Shown one piece after another: positions 16,606 through 25,436 of a stretch of DNA of 64,000 bases. The DNA is from a bacterium (GTDB lineage: Bacteria > Fidelibacterota > Marinisomatia > Marinisomatales > UBA1611). Below the pieces are notes generated by a model. The model searched no databases. It worked only from the letters and a program-made list of their open reading frames with translations, and was not told where the DNA came from. Every line of letters begins with the position of its first letter. Position 1 is the first letter of the stretch. The stretch spans positions 1-64,000 of the forward strand of contig SGYO01000007.1 of the NCBI GenBank assembly GCA_004321745.1. Direction: 5' to 3'. A program made the position numbers and the translations under genes.

Positions 16606-19089
16606 ATGCTAAAAAATATTATTTATATAGTCTCGCATATATTCTTGTTCTCATTTTTACTTGCATCAAATTCCACTCCAAATAGGCAGGTAGATATACA
16701 CCACACCGTAATAGATATTAGTGTCGATCTTTACTCGGAGAAAGTAAGTGGCAAAGTTTCACATAGATTTAGCCCCTTGGGAACTTCATTAACTAATTTT
16801 GACTTAGATGCCGAAGATATGGTCATTCGGAGAGTAAGACTTGGGAATAAAGATATTCCTTTTTTTCAAAGTGAAAAAAAGCTCCATGTTGATCTTGTAA
16901 AAAGTTTTAGCTGGGATGATACATTAACTGTGACAATTAATTATACAGCTACACCAAGGACAGGGTTATACTTTTTCAAGCCAGATTCATTGTACCCTGA
17001 TAGAAAATTACAAGCTTGGACGCAAGGAGAGGAAACGGACAATCATCATTGGGTGCCCCTTTATGATTACCCGAATGAAAGAGCGACGTTCGAGTGTATA
17101 CTTACGGTCGATAAAAACCTAAAAGCCATTTCAAATGGGGAGTTGGTTTCTTTAGTAGAAAATAAAGATAATACTCATACGTACCACTGGAGAGAGAATT
17201 TTCCTATGGTGAGCTATTTGATATCATTTGTAATTGGTGATTATGTTAAGGTCGAGGATAATTTTAAAGATATTCCAGTTGCTTATTGGGTTTATCCTGA
17301 AAATGAGAAAGAAGCATTCAGGTCTTTTGGAAAGACACCTGATATGCTAGAGTTTTTTAATGAGATCACTGGATTTAAGTACCCTTTTGAAAAATATGAT
17401 CAAATTATTGTTTCAGAGTTTATGTGGGGTGGTATGGAGAATATAACCCTCACTCACAATACAGATAGAACAATGTTTGACTCCAAGGCTCACCCTGATC
17501 ATAGTAGTGATGGTTTAGTCGCACATGAATTAGCTCATCAATGGTTTGGGAACCTGATCACCACTCGAAATTGGGCAAATATTTGGCTAAATGAGGGTTT
17601 TGCAACTTATTTATCTAGGCTGTACATCACCAAAGACCGTGGTGTTGATGAGGGTGATTATGTACGATTAAATGAGATAAAAGGGTTCATGCGAGCAGAT
17701 AAAGCTAAAAGAAGGCCAACGGTAGATTTTAATTATGAAGAGCCTTTTGAATTATTTAGTAGTCATGTGTATGCAAAAGGGAGTCTAATATTAACTATGC
17801 TGCAAGATGTTCTGGGAGAGGATGGATTTTGGAGATCAATAAATGATTATACCATAAAAAATAAATTAAAAACTGTTGAGACTGTTGATTTAAAAAAATC
17901 TATCGAGAACACAACTGGTCAGAATTTAGATTGGTTTTTTAATCAATGGCTTTATGAACCTGGTTTTCCTGAGTATGAAGTATCTTGGAATTATAATCAA
18001 AGAATGAAGGAATTATCTATTCACGTAAAACAGATCCAGGATCTCAAAACAACTAGCTTATTTAAAATGCCAATTAGGATCCTAATTGACAATGGAAAAA
18101 AAGAAGAGCATATTATTTGGGTAGACGATTTGGACTCTGTTTTTAAGATTAATTCCAATAAAAGACCAAAGATGGTAATATTTAATTCTGGTATGAGAGT
18201 GCCATCAATTCTAAAAACGAATAAGTCTGTTGCTGATCTTAGATATCAATTGAAAAATGCACCAAACGCATTAGATAGAATATGGGCAGCACAAGAATTA
18301 TCTAAAAAGAAGGGAAGGAAGATTGTTGAGTACGCTCTTTTGGAGTGCGCTCAAAATGACTCTTTCTGGGCCGTACGCTCGGAAGCGTATAGCTCTCTAA
18401 GTAGATTAAAATCAGAATATCAGGCAGATGATTTTGATTGGATTAGGACTAAAGAAAAAGATAATAGAGCAAAAAGGTCTTTTATACGTTCATTGAGGCA
18501 TCAGGCAAAAGATTTAGAGGTGATTAAATTTTTGAATAATATTATCATTTCTGATACGAGTTATTATGCAATTGCAGATGCTATCAGAATACTGTCTATT
18601 GTTGATTCTTCCTCAGCCAAAAATCATATAGATAAATTACTAAGCACAGAATCACATAACGATGTTATTCGAAAATCCGCTATTTCATATTTTGGACAAG
18701 TTATAAGCCAATCAAATTATGACACGCTAAAAAAAATGTTAGAATATGGTTCTTTTAGTTGGGCTTCCAGACCCACTATAGTTTATCAGCTAGCAAGATA
18801 TCAGAAAAAATATCCAGACACTTACAAGCATATCCTTTCCTATTACGATGACAAAGATAGATTTGTTAGGATGGCTGTTATGGCCTCAATTGGGAACTTT
18901 GGAAGTAAGACTGATTTTAAAAAATTAGATGAAATGGTTAAGAAAGATCCAGTCTTATCGATTAATGCAATGAGAGCCAAAAAAAAGATAGATGATCGTG
19001 CAGGAAATAAACTTCAAAAATCCGAGTCCCAAATGATTGATCAATTAAATAAAAAAATAGATGCGATTAAAAATATTTTACAAAATTGA
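16606..19089 (+). CDS. M1 family aminopeptidase with C-terminal HEAT-like region
   Basis: 827 residues with a signal peptide (1-20). The exopeptidase motif is 'GGMEN' near residue 275. The zinc site 'HELAHQWFGN' near residue 306 is followed by 'NEGFATYLSR', completing HExxH-x18-E. Residues about 560-800 contain alternating helices with 'AVRSEAYSSLSRL' and 'IRKSAISYFG', resembling HEAT repeats. There is no type IX sorting domain, unlike the second M1 gene at 25.4 kb, so it probably stays in the periplasm or the membrane. It removes N-terminal residues from peptides. The AGAGG ribosome site lies just upstream. The downstream 2H gene starts within the stop codon (TGATG). Confidence 0.9.
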   Translation: MLKNIIYIVSHIFLFSFLLASNSTPNRQVDIHHTVIDISVDLYSEKVSGKVSHRFSPLGTSLTNFDLDAEDMVIRRVRLGNKDIPFFQSEKKLHVDLVKSFSWDDTLTVTINYTATPRTGLYFFKPDSLYPDRKLQAWTQGEETDNHHWVPLYDYPNERATFECILTVDKNLKAISNGELVSLVENKDNTHTYHWRENFPMVSYLISFVIGDYVKVEDNFKDIPVAYWVYPENEKEAFRSFGKTPDMLEFFNEITGFKYPFEKYDQIIVSEFMWGGMENITLTHNTDRTMFDSKAHPDHSSDGLVAHELAHQWFGNLITTRNWANIWLNEGFATYLSRLYITKDRGVDEGDYVRLNEIKGFMRADKAKRRPTVDFNYEEPFELFSSHVYAKGSLILTMLQDVLGEDGFWRSINDYTIKNKLKTVETVDLKKSIENTTGQNLDWFFNQWLYEPGFPEYEVSWNYNQRMKELSIHVKQIQDLKTTSLFKMPIRILIDNGKKEEHIIWVDDLDSVFKINSNKRPKMVIFNSGMRVPSILKTNKSVADLRYQLKNAPNALDRIWAAQELSKKKGRKIVEYALLECAQNDSFWAVRSEAYSSLSRLKSEYQADDFDWIRTKEKDNRAKRSFIRSLRHQAKDLEVIKFLNNIIISDTSYYAIADAIRILSIVDSSSAKNHIDKLLSTESHNDVIRKSAISYFGQVISQSNYDTLKKMLEYGSFSWASRPTIVYQLARYQKKYPDTYKHILSYYDDKDRFVRMAVMASIGNFGSKTDFKKLDEMVKKDPVLSINAMRAKKKIDDRAGNKLQKSESQMIDQLNKKIDAIKNILQN

Positions 19090-19586
19090 TGAGTGCTTAT
19101 TCAATATGGTTAGATCTTGAAAAAGAAAGCAGGGTAAGCTATAGAAAAATAATTTCCACCTTATCAAAGAGATTAAAATCTCCTCTTTTTGAGCCACATT
19201 GCACTATCTATGGAAGGCTCGATATTAAATTAAGTGACTTAGAAAACATCGTTTCAAAAATTGTTAATAACAGCAATCAATTTTCCTCATCTGTTAAAAA
19301 GCTCACCACAGGAAAATCGTACTATAAATCATTATATGTAAAATTAGAAAATAATACTTCTTTAAATGAAGCTAATTCATCGTGCAAAAATCATTTTATT
19401 AATTCAAAAAAATATAGATTCGACCCTCACATTAGTTTAGCATACGGTCAATTTGATCTAGAGCAAATTCATAGGGTTACAAAAGGAATTGCAATACCAA
19501 AATATGTGGTGTTTTCTGGTGTATCAATTGTCAATACACAGAAAGATGTAGAGCAATGGGAAACTGTTTTCCAGAGGAAATTTTAA
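19089..19586 (+). CDS. 2H phosphoesterase superfamily protein
   Basis: 165 residues. Two His-containing motifs, 'PHCTIYGR' near residue 30 and 'PHISLAYGQ' near residue 118, match the paired H-x-(T/S)-h signature of 2H phosphoesterases, especially the plant-type cyclic nucleotide phosphodiesterase group. It may open 2',3'- or 1'',2''-cyclic phosphates of RNA-processing products. The track adds one residue by starting at TTG 19086; ATG 19089 overlaps the aminopeptidase TGA by one base and is the better start. No tRNA ligase is nearby. Confidence 0.75.
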   Translation: MSAYSIWLDLEKESRVSYRKIISTLSKRLKSPLFEPHCTIYGRLDIKLSDLENIVSKIVNNSNQFSSSVKKLTTGKSYYKSLYVKLENNTSLNEANSSCKNHFINSKKYRFDPHISLAYGQFDLEQIHRVTKGIAIPKYVVFSGVSIVNTQKDVEQWETVFQRKF

Positions 19587-19657
19587 ATTTTTTAGATTGC
19601 CTAAAACGACTGTGATAATGTAGTTTAATTAAAATTTTTAACATACTAGGATAAAAT

Positions 19658-19993
19658 ATGAATATTAAAAATATAATTTTAGCAATTTCTATTAGCTTTG
19701 GCATTTTCAGTTGTGGCTCATCTAATGCTGAAGAGGCCAAAATATCACTCCCAACAATAATGTGTGGAATGTGTGAGACAAATATTAAAGATGCTTTTGC
19801 TTCTACAGATGGAATTTTAAAAGTGAACGTTGACCTTGATTCAAAGAGTGGGCAGGTCTTTTATGACTCAGAAAAAGTGTCCTTAACTCAAATTGAAACC
19901 GCAATATCAAATGCTGGGTATAAGGCTAATGACAAAGAGGCTGTAAAATCAGCTTATGATAAACTCCCTCGTTGTTGTAAAGTAGACGGATAA
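19658..19993 (+). CDS. HMA-domain lipoprotein with CC tail
   Basis: 111 residues. A lipoprotein signal 'ISFGIFSC' places Cys18 as the lipidated residue. The mature part is one heavy-metal-associated fold: 'LPTIMCGMCETNIKDAF' holds the MxCxxC metal loop, followed by 'VDLDSKSGQVFYDSEKVSL' and 'IETAISNAGYKA'. The C-terminus adds 'RCCKVDG', a second potential thiol pair beyond the normal HMA fold. It would bind Cu(I), Zn or Hg on the outer face of the inner membrane or the inner face of the outer membrane. It is followed by its own terminator. No P-type ATPase partner lies in the window. Confidence 0.8.
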   Translation: MNIKNIILAISISFGIFSCGSSNAEEAKISLPTIMCGMCETNIKDAFASTDGILKVNVDLDSKSGQVFYDSEKVSLTQIETAISNAGYKANDKEAVKSAYDKLPRCCKVDG

Positions 19994-20004
19994 TACCCGT
20001 AGAC

Positions 20005-20037
20005 AAAAAAAGGTTTGGTTGTTAGACCTTTTTTTTT
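20005..20037 (+). terminator. Rho-independent terminator after the HMA lipoprotein
   Basis: AAAAAAAGGT (20005-20014) pairs with ACCTTTTTTT (20026-20035), with additional pairing inside and a continuing T-run, beginning 12 bases after the stop codon. Confidence 0.85.
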
Positions 20038-20071
20038 AAAATTCTCGGTGTAATCCGAAGTTACACCCACT

Positions 20072-21652
20072 ATGTTAAGATTATTTTTTAGGATACTGCT
20101 ATGTTTATTTATAGTAGGAGGCATTCAATTCTCCTCAATGGGTGAGGTCCAATTTGGAGAAACCCTTTCGGCTCAATCTAAGAAAAAAAAGAAGTCTGCC
20201 TCTAAAAAAAGAAGTTCCTCTAATAAGAAAAAAAGTTCTAAAAAAAGAAGTTCTTCTAAGAAAAAAAGATCGTCAAAAAAGAAAAAATCTTCTTCCAAGA
20301 AGCAAAAGGCTACTAAGCCTGAATCAACAAAGCCACTTCCGATTGTAAATAAAGGTCCACAGATAAATGTTGCTGCCTATGCTGATGAATTATATCAGTT
20401 ATCTAGTGAACTCGAGGCATCAAATAAAGAAATGGCAAAAGCAACTAGATATATTTACAATGAAAAGCCAAAAAAGAAATTAGGCAATATTGAAAGTCTA
20501 CCCTTTCTATCTACTGGAGATTATGAAACTGATTCTCGGAATAATCCAAATAATATTTACATACAGCGTCAGCTAGGATTACATTACGAGAACGTTAGTA
20601 ATTGGGAGGGTGCGAAAGATGTGTACTTACGTCAAATAAAAAAACATCCAGCAAATCCAGATGCTCATTTTTACTTAGGCTCTTTTTATGCTCAGCTTGG
20701 CGAATATGAGAAGGCTAGGCAGTCATTTGAAGAAGCCTTGGAACTAAATCCTGATCACAAAGGCACTATTGATGCGATGGCGATGTATACTAACAGCCCA
20801 GATCAAAAGACACTGAGTGAACAAATTCTTGGAATGTCTTCAAAAAGAGCTCCTGATGGCCCTGCACAAAAACTTACCACTATCAGACAGAGGCTGGTTG
20901 AAGGTAATTACAAAGATGCTCTTCGCCTCTGTGAAGAGGGTCAAAAGAATTTCCCTAGTCATAATGGATTCCTTCAACTTACGGGTGAGACTCAATTAGC
21001 TATGGGAAATGTTGAAGCTGCGAAATCAGCCTTCCAAAGATCTATAAAGCTTAATGCAAAAGACAAAAGTTCTCACTCTAGTTTGGCTAATTTGTACTTT
21101 GACCTTGGTAAATATGTTTATGCAGCACTTTCTTTTAGCGATGTTATATATCTAGACCCCGATGATTCAGATTCTAGATATATGCAAGGTCTTAGCTATT
21201 TCAAAGCTAAGGAATGGGGTAGAGCAGCAGCAGCTTGGGAAGATCTCCTTCATTATAAACCTGATAACGAAGTAGTTAGAGTTTTGCTTCCTCAAACTTA
21301 TTATATACTGGCAATTGAATATAACCGTTTAGGTAATCCCTCGATGGGCAAGCAATCATTTAAAAATGCTTTGTCTGTAAACCCGAATTCTAATCAATGG
21401 TTAGCTAGCTCTATGTCAACTTTAGGTGGTTATTATAGAGACAAAAGAATGTATCGTGAATCTCTAGCAGCCTATCAAGAGGTAATTGAGCTTGCGCCAA
21501 GTGACGCTGAAGCGTATTTAGGTATTGGGCTAACATATTGGAATATGGACGAAAAGGATCTTGCTATTAGCTCTTGGCAAAAAAGTCTGTTGATAAAACC
21601 TGAGAATAATGAATCTCAAGGTTGGCTAATTTTATCAAAGCAAGAATCTTAA
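20072..21652 (+). CDS. TPR protein with Lys/Ser-rich linker
   Basis: 526 residues. A hydrophobic leader (1-20) is followed at about residues 35-85 by a run of KKKSS/SKKRSS units, then tetratricopeptide repeats from about 165 to the end. Typical units are 'HFYLGSFYAQLGEYEKARQSFEEAL' (split here by family pattern A-x3-L-x-P) and 'SDAEAYLGIGLTYWNMDEKDL'. The protein should be exported or anchored, with the basic linker available to bind polyanions such as DNA, LPS or peptidoglycan polymers. No catalytic domain is seen. It lies 25 bases before another TPR-type gene. Confidence 0.75.
   Translation: MLRLFFRILLCLFIVGGIQFSSMGEVQFGETLSAQSKKKKKSASKKRSSSNKKKSSKKRSSSKKKRSSKKKKSSSKKQKATKPESTKPLPIVNKGPQINVAAYADELYQLSSELEASNKEMAKATRYIYNEKPKKKLGNIESLPFLSTGDYETDSRNNPNNIYIQRQLGLHYENVSNWEGAKDVYLRQIKKHPANPDAHFYLGSFYAQLGEYEKARQSFEEALELNPDHKGTIDAMAMYTNSPDQKTLSEQILGMSSKRAPDGPAQKLTTIRQRLVEGNYKDALRLCEEGQKNFPSHNGFLQLTGETQLAMGNVEAAKSAFQRSIKLNAKDKSSHSSLANLYFDLGKYVYAALSFSDVIYLDPDDSDSRYMQGLSYFKAKEWGRAAAAWEDLLHYKPDNEVVRVLLPQTYYILAIEYNRLGNPSMGKQSFKNALSVNPNSNQWLASSMSTLGGYYRDKRMYRESLAAYQEVIELAPSDAEAYLGIGLTYWNMDEKDLAISSWQKSLLIKPENNESQGWLILSKQES
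20187..20310 (+). repeat. Low-complexity Lys/Ser coding repeat
   Basis: A purine-rich tract of AAAAAA, AAGAAG and TCT/TCC codons encodes KKxSSSKK-type units, repeated about six times with variation. The composition is unlike the rest of the gene and resembles histone H1-like tails. Confidence 0.6.
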
Positions 21653-21677
21653 ACTTTTCAAGCCATTCTATTTTGTA

Positions 21678-22796
21678 ATGGTAAAGTCACTTCGTTTTTT
21701 ACCCTTACTTCTAAGCATAAGCCTTTGCTCAGAGAAGGGAGCTGATTCATTCATTATGTCAGGAGTAAAAGCCTTTTATAATTATGAATTTTCAAAATCG
21801 ATTGAGATTTTAGATCAAGCTAGATTGAGATATCCAAATCATCCAGGCGTTCATTTTATTTGGGCATCTTCTAAATATTACATTAGCCAAGGGCTTGATC
21901 CTATTGAATCAACTTATGACACGCTTGAAAATGCTTTGAATAAAATAGAGCCAATATATATTGACCTTATAAAAAATAAGCCTAATGAGGATGAGTATAA
22001 ACTTTATTTAGGATCCACAATCGGTATGAGGGCAAGATCAAGTTTGGGCAGGAAAGATTGGATATCTGTTCTAAAACAATCATACAAAGGATTCAAGAAA
22101 ATAGAAAAAGTAGCTGAAAGAAATCCAGAAATGATCGATGCACAACTTCCGATAGGTATTGTTGGATACTATGCAAGCATAAGTAATGTTTTTATTCGAT
22201 GGCTAATTAATATATATGGCATTAACACTTCAAAAGAGGTAGCTATTCAAAAAATAAAAAATGCCGCTTATAATAGTGATTGGGCATGGATTGAGGCATC
22301 TGGAGTTTTATCGTTCATATATTTATGGATAGAGAATCAACCTCAGGATGCGCTTAATTCAACTGTAAGATTAGCAAAAGAATTTCCCAGAAATTTTTAT
22401 TTTCAAATTTTATACCTAGAGTCACTTACACGAACATCAAATTTTGAAGAAGCTAAAAGAAAAATAGATGAATTAGATGATAATTTTAACAGTTTGTCAT
22501 TAAGGCAAAAAGCATGGTATAGGCCATATTTTGATTACCAAAAAGCATTGTTTCATTTTCATCAAATGGATTATGATAAATCAAGGAAGTTTACAATGCT
22601 AGCAATAGATAATTATTCTGGTGAGCTTGATGTTATTTTAGGAAACTTATATTTACTTAACGGTAAATTAAATGACATAGTTAATAATAGGGATGACGCA
22701 GTTAAGTATTACAAGTTATGTAGAAATCTTGATAATTTTTCCCATGCTTCAAAGGAAGCAATTCAATTTATAAAATTTCCATTTGCGGTAAAATAG
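21678..22796 (+). CDS. Secreted TPR-like helical protein
   Basis: 372 residues with an N-terminal leader 'RFLPLLLSISLC'. Helical repeats with TPR-like spacing include 'FYNYEFSKSIEILDQARLRYPNHPG' (family pattern; continues as paired helices) and 'EEAKRKIDELD'. The C-terminal unit '(R/D)DAVKYYKLCRNL' is TPR-like. No enzyme motif is seen. Position and topology suggest work with the preceding TPR protein, perhaps as an envelope scaffold. The stop codon abuts the ispG start directly. Confidence 0.6.
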   Translation: MVKSLRFLPLLLSISLCSEKGADSFIMSGVKAFYNYEFSKSIEILDQARLRYPNHPGVHFIWASSKYYISQGLDPIESTYDTLENALNKIEPIYIDLIKNKPNEDEYKLYLGSTIGMRARSSLGRKDWISVLKQSYKGFKKIEKVAERNPEMIDAQLPIGIVGYYASISNVFIRWLINIYGINTSKEVAIQKIKNAAYNSDWAWIEASGVLSFIYLWIENQPQDALNSTVRLAKEFPRNFYFQILYLESLTRTSNFEEAKRKIDELDDNFNSLSLRQKAWYRPYFDYQKALFHFHQMDYDKSRKFTMLAIDNYSGELDVILGNLYLLNGKLNDIVNNRDDAVKYYKLCRNLDNFSHASKEAIQFIKFPFAVK

Positions 22797-24719
22797 ATGA
22801 AACCTAATCTCCAAGAATATTGTTTAGACCTCTCAAATTATAAAAGATTACCTACTCGAGAGGTAGGTGTGGGTGACGTTTTAATTGGAGCTGAAAATCC
22901 AATAAAAGTTCAGTCTATGACAACTACTGACACTATGGATACTCAAGGAACGATAGCTCAATCCATAAAAATGATTGACGCAGGATGTGAGTTAGTTAGA
23001 ATAACAGCACCTAGTATTAAAGAGGCTGAAAACCTTAAAAATATTCGAATTGGTCTAAGAAATAAAGGGTATAAAACGCCATTAATCGCCGACATCCATT
23101 TTACTCCAAATGCTGCTGAAATTGCAGCTAGAATTGTAGAAAAGGTAAGAATCAATCCGGGAAATTTTGCTGATAAAAAACAATTTCAGATACTTGAATA
23201 TTCAGATAAAGATTATGAAGATGAATTGAATAGAATATCAGAAAGGTTTTCTCCTTTAGTTAAAATTTGTAAAGAATATGGTACCGCAATGCGAATTGGG
23301 ACAAATCATGGTTCATTATCGGATAGAATTTTAAGCAGATATGGAGACACTCCCTTAGGTATGGTAGAGTCAGCGATGGAGTTCTTACGTATATGTGAAG
23401 ATTTAAACTATCATGAAATTATTCTCAGTATGAAAGCAAGTAATACTCAAGTTATGGTTCAAGCATATAGACTTTTGGTTAAAAAGATGAATGGAGAGAA
23501 TATGAATTATCCTTTGCATTTAGGCGTCACAGAAGCTGGAGATGGAGAGGATGGTAGAATCAAATCTGCTGTTGGTATAGGTTCATTGCTTGAGGATGGT
23601 ATTGGAGACACGATACGGGTTTCTTTAACTGAAGAACCAGAGCATGAGATTCCTGTGGCAAAGCACTTAGCAAATAGATATGCTAAAATTGATCAAAATA
23701 AAAAGTCTACAAAGAAGATTAAATTACCATATGATCCATACTTTCACACTAGAAGGAAGACCCTAAGTGTTCATAATATTGGAGGTGAAAATGTTCCTAG
23801 AGTTTTTTCCGATTTGTCAGGTATTAAAACAATTACGCCTGAAAATTTAGCTCCTTTAGGATACTTATATTCTGTTGAAGAAGATAAATGGCATATATCT
23901 GATCAGGCTGTTGATTATGTATACATAGGCAATAATCAAATAAATTTTGAATTACCGGGACTTTTAATGGCTATTCAAAATCATTCAGTTTGGGTAGACA
24001 ATTCTTCTTCTTTTCCAATATTTAGTATTGATGAGTACAATGATAATATATCAAAATCAAAAACTTTGAATTTTATTCACGTTAAAGAAAAACAACTTCT
24101 GCCAGATTTGATACACATATTACAAACTGATAAAAAAGTGGTTATAATTTTAGATTATGACGATAAATATACCATAATGTCACACCGTGATTTTATTACT
24201 GATATAATTTTGAGTGGTCTCAGAACTCCAATAATCATTCAAAAAGACTATGCGAATATTCCATCCTCAGAATTTCAATTAGATTCTTCTACTGATTTAA
24301 GTTCATTACTAATCGATGGGTTAATTGATGGATTGAGTTTGAGGTCAGATATAGGCCAAGGTTTATCCAATCAAACATCTTTTGGAATTTTACAAGCTTC
24401 TAGATTGCGAATATCAAAAACTGAATATATCTCCTGCCCTTCTTGTGGTAGAACTTTATTTGATTTACAATCAACCACAAATGAAATACGATCTGTAACA
24501 GATCACTTAAAAGGAGTTAAGATTGGAATTATGGGTTGTATTGTTAACGGTCCAGGAGAGATGGCAGATGCTGATTATGGTTATGTGGGGACCGGCGTGG
24601 GTAAAATCTCTCTTTATAAAGGCCAAGAGGTTGTAAAAAGAAATATACCAGCAGCTGAAGCTGTAAATGCATTAATTAGGCTTATAAAGGATCACGGCGA
24701 TTGGGTTGATCCCGTTTAG
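22797..24719 (+). CDS. ispG: 4-hydroxy-3-methylbut-2-enyl diphosphate synthase, long form
   Basis: 640 residues. IspG converts MEcPP to HMBPP in the MEP isoprenoid pathway using a [4Fe-4S] cluster. The N-terminal TIM barrel shows 'PIKVQSMTTTDTMDT', 'LIADIHFTPNAAE' and 'VRINPGNF'. The cluster ligands are in 'SCPSCGRTL' near residue 546 and 'MGCIVNGPGE' near 579. A domain of about 250 residues separates barrel and cluster domains, as in the long IspG of Bacteroidetes, Chlamydiae and plants; E. coli IspG has 372 residues. The ATG follows the preceding stop without a gap. No other MEP gene is in the window. Confidence 0.95.
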   Translation: MKPNLQEYCLDLSNYKRLPTREVGVGDVLIGAENPIKVQSMTTTDTMDTQGTIAQSIKMIDAGCELVRITAPSIKEAENLKNIRIGLRNKGYKTPLIADIHFTPNAAEIAARIVEKVRINPGNFADKKQFQILEYSDKDYEDELNRISERFSPLVKICKEYGTAMRIGTNHGSLSDRILSRYGDTPLGMVESAMEFLRICEDLNYHEIILSMKASNTQVMVQAYRLLVKKMNGENMNYPLHLGVTEAGDGEDGRIKSAVGIGSLLEDGIGDTIRVSLTEEPEHEIPVAKHLANRYAKIDQNKKSTKKIKLPYDPYFHTRRKTLSVHNIGGENVPRVFSDLSGIKTITPENLAPLGYLYSVEEDKWHISDQAVDYVYIGNNQINFELPGLLMAIQNHSVWVDNSSSFPIFSIDEYNDNISKSKTLNFIHVKEKQLLPDLIHILQTDKKVVIILDYDDKYTIMSHRDFITDIILSGLRTPIIIQKDYANIPSSEFQLDSSTDLSSLLIDGLIDGLSLRSDIGQGLSNQTSFGILQASRLRISKTEYISCPSCGRTLFDLQSTTNEIRSVTDHLKGVKIGIMGCIVNGPGEMADADYGYVGTGVGKISLYKGQEVVKRNIPAAEAVNALIRLIKDHGDWVDPV

Positions 24720-24797
24720 GATTAGCATTGTCCCTGATTTTAACTACATTGTATAATTAGGTATAATATTTTAACACTTTATTAAAAAGAGGTAGCT

Positions 24798-25241
24798 ATG
24801 AAGAAATATCTTCTATTGCTTTATATTTTCTCATTACTGATTGGGCAAGAGTCTAAAAATGATGTTGCACTATCTCCGGTAGTAACATATTGGAAGACCC
24901 TAAGTATTGAAGAAAAAGAAACTTTTTTATTTTCATATCTTGTGCAAGTTTATGAAACCCATACTGAATTAAAAAAAGATGTAGGCTACGGAGGTATTAC
25001 AGAGTGGTACTATGATAACAGAGCTGAATTAATATATGGTATTTTTGATTATTTAGATCAAATAGATATTTATCAGATGGTCAAATGGGTAGATGAATTT
25101 TATTCTCATGGTGAATATGCTAATAGGCCATTTTATGAGGCGCTAGAATTTGCATTCAGGTTTCAACAAGCAGCAGGTAGTACTCTTTTGGAAAAATATG
25201 AAGATCTTCAATTTAAAAAGATCAAGCCCAAGGGGGATTAG
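24798..25241 (+). CDS. Exported protein of unknown function
   Basis: 147 residues with a signal peptide 'KKYLLLLYIFSLLIGQ' and a mature part rich in aromatic and acidic residues, mostly helical ('FLFSYLVQVYETHTEL', 'FYEALEFAFRFQQAAG'). I recognise no family. GAGGTAG upstream of the ATG is a fair ribosome site. The next small membrane gene starts at GTG overlapping this stop by one base, so the two are probably translated together. Confidence 0.6.
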   Translation: MKKYLLLLYIFSLLIGQESKNDVALSPVVTYWKTLSIEEKETFLFSYLVQVYETHTELKKDVGYGGITEWYYDNRAELIYGIFDYLDQIDIYQMVKWVDEFYSHGEYANRPFYEALEFAFRFQQAAGSTLLEKYEDLQFKKIKPKGD

Positions 25242-25432
25242 TGTCCTTATTTAAACCTCAATTCATGAAACCTTGGATTGAGGCTTATAAAAAAGGCGGT
25301 GTAAAAGAACTTTTAACTCAAAAAGGATGGAAAGTTATTGTTGCTTTTTTCCTTTTTTACCTTGTCAGAGATTCATTATTGTATATTATCATTCCTTGGG
25401 TTGGGTTTAAACATTTCAGTTCTTGTTTTTAG
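25241..25432 (+). CDS. Small single-pass membrane protein
   Basis: 63 residues starting with GTG, overlapping the previous stop by one base. A basic N-terminal half ('AYKKGGVKELLTQKGWK') is followed by one hydrophobic helix 'VIVAFFLFYLVRDSLLYIII'. No family recognised. The tight coupling to its neighbours argues that it is real. Confidence 0.55.
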   Translation: MSLFKPQFMKPWIEAYKKGGVKELLTQKGWKVIVAFFLFYLVRDSLLYIIIPWVGFKHFSSCF

Positions 25433-25436
25433 GTAA

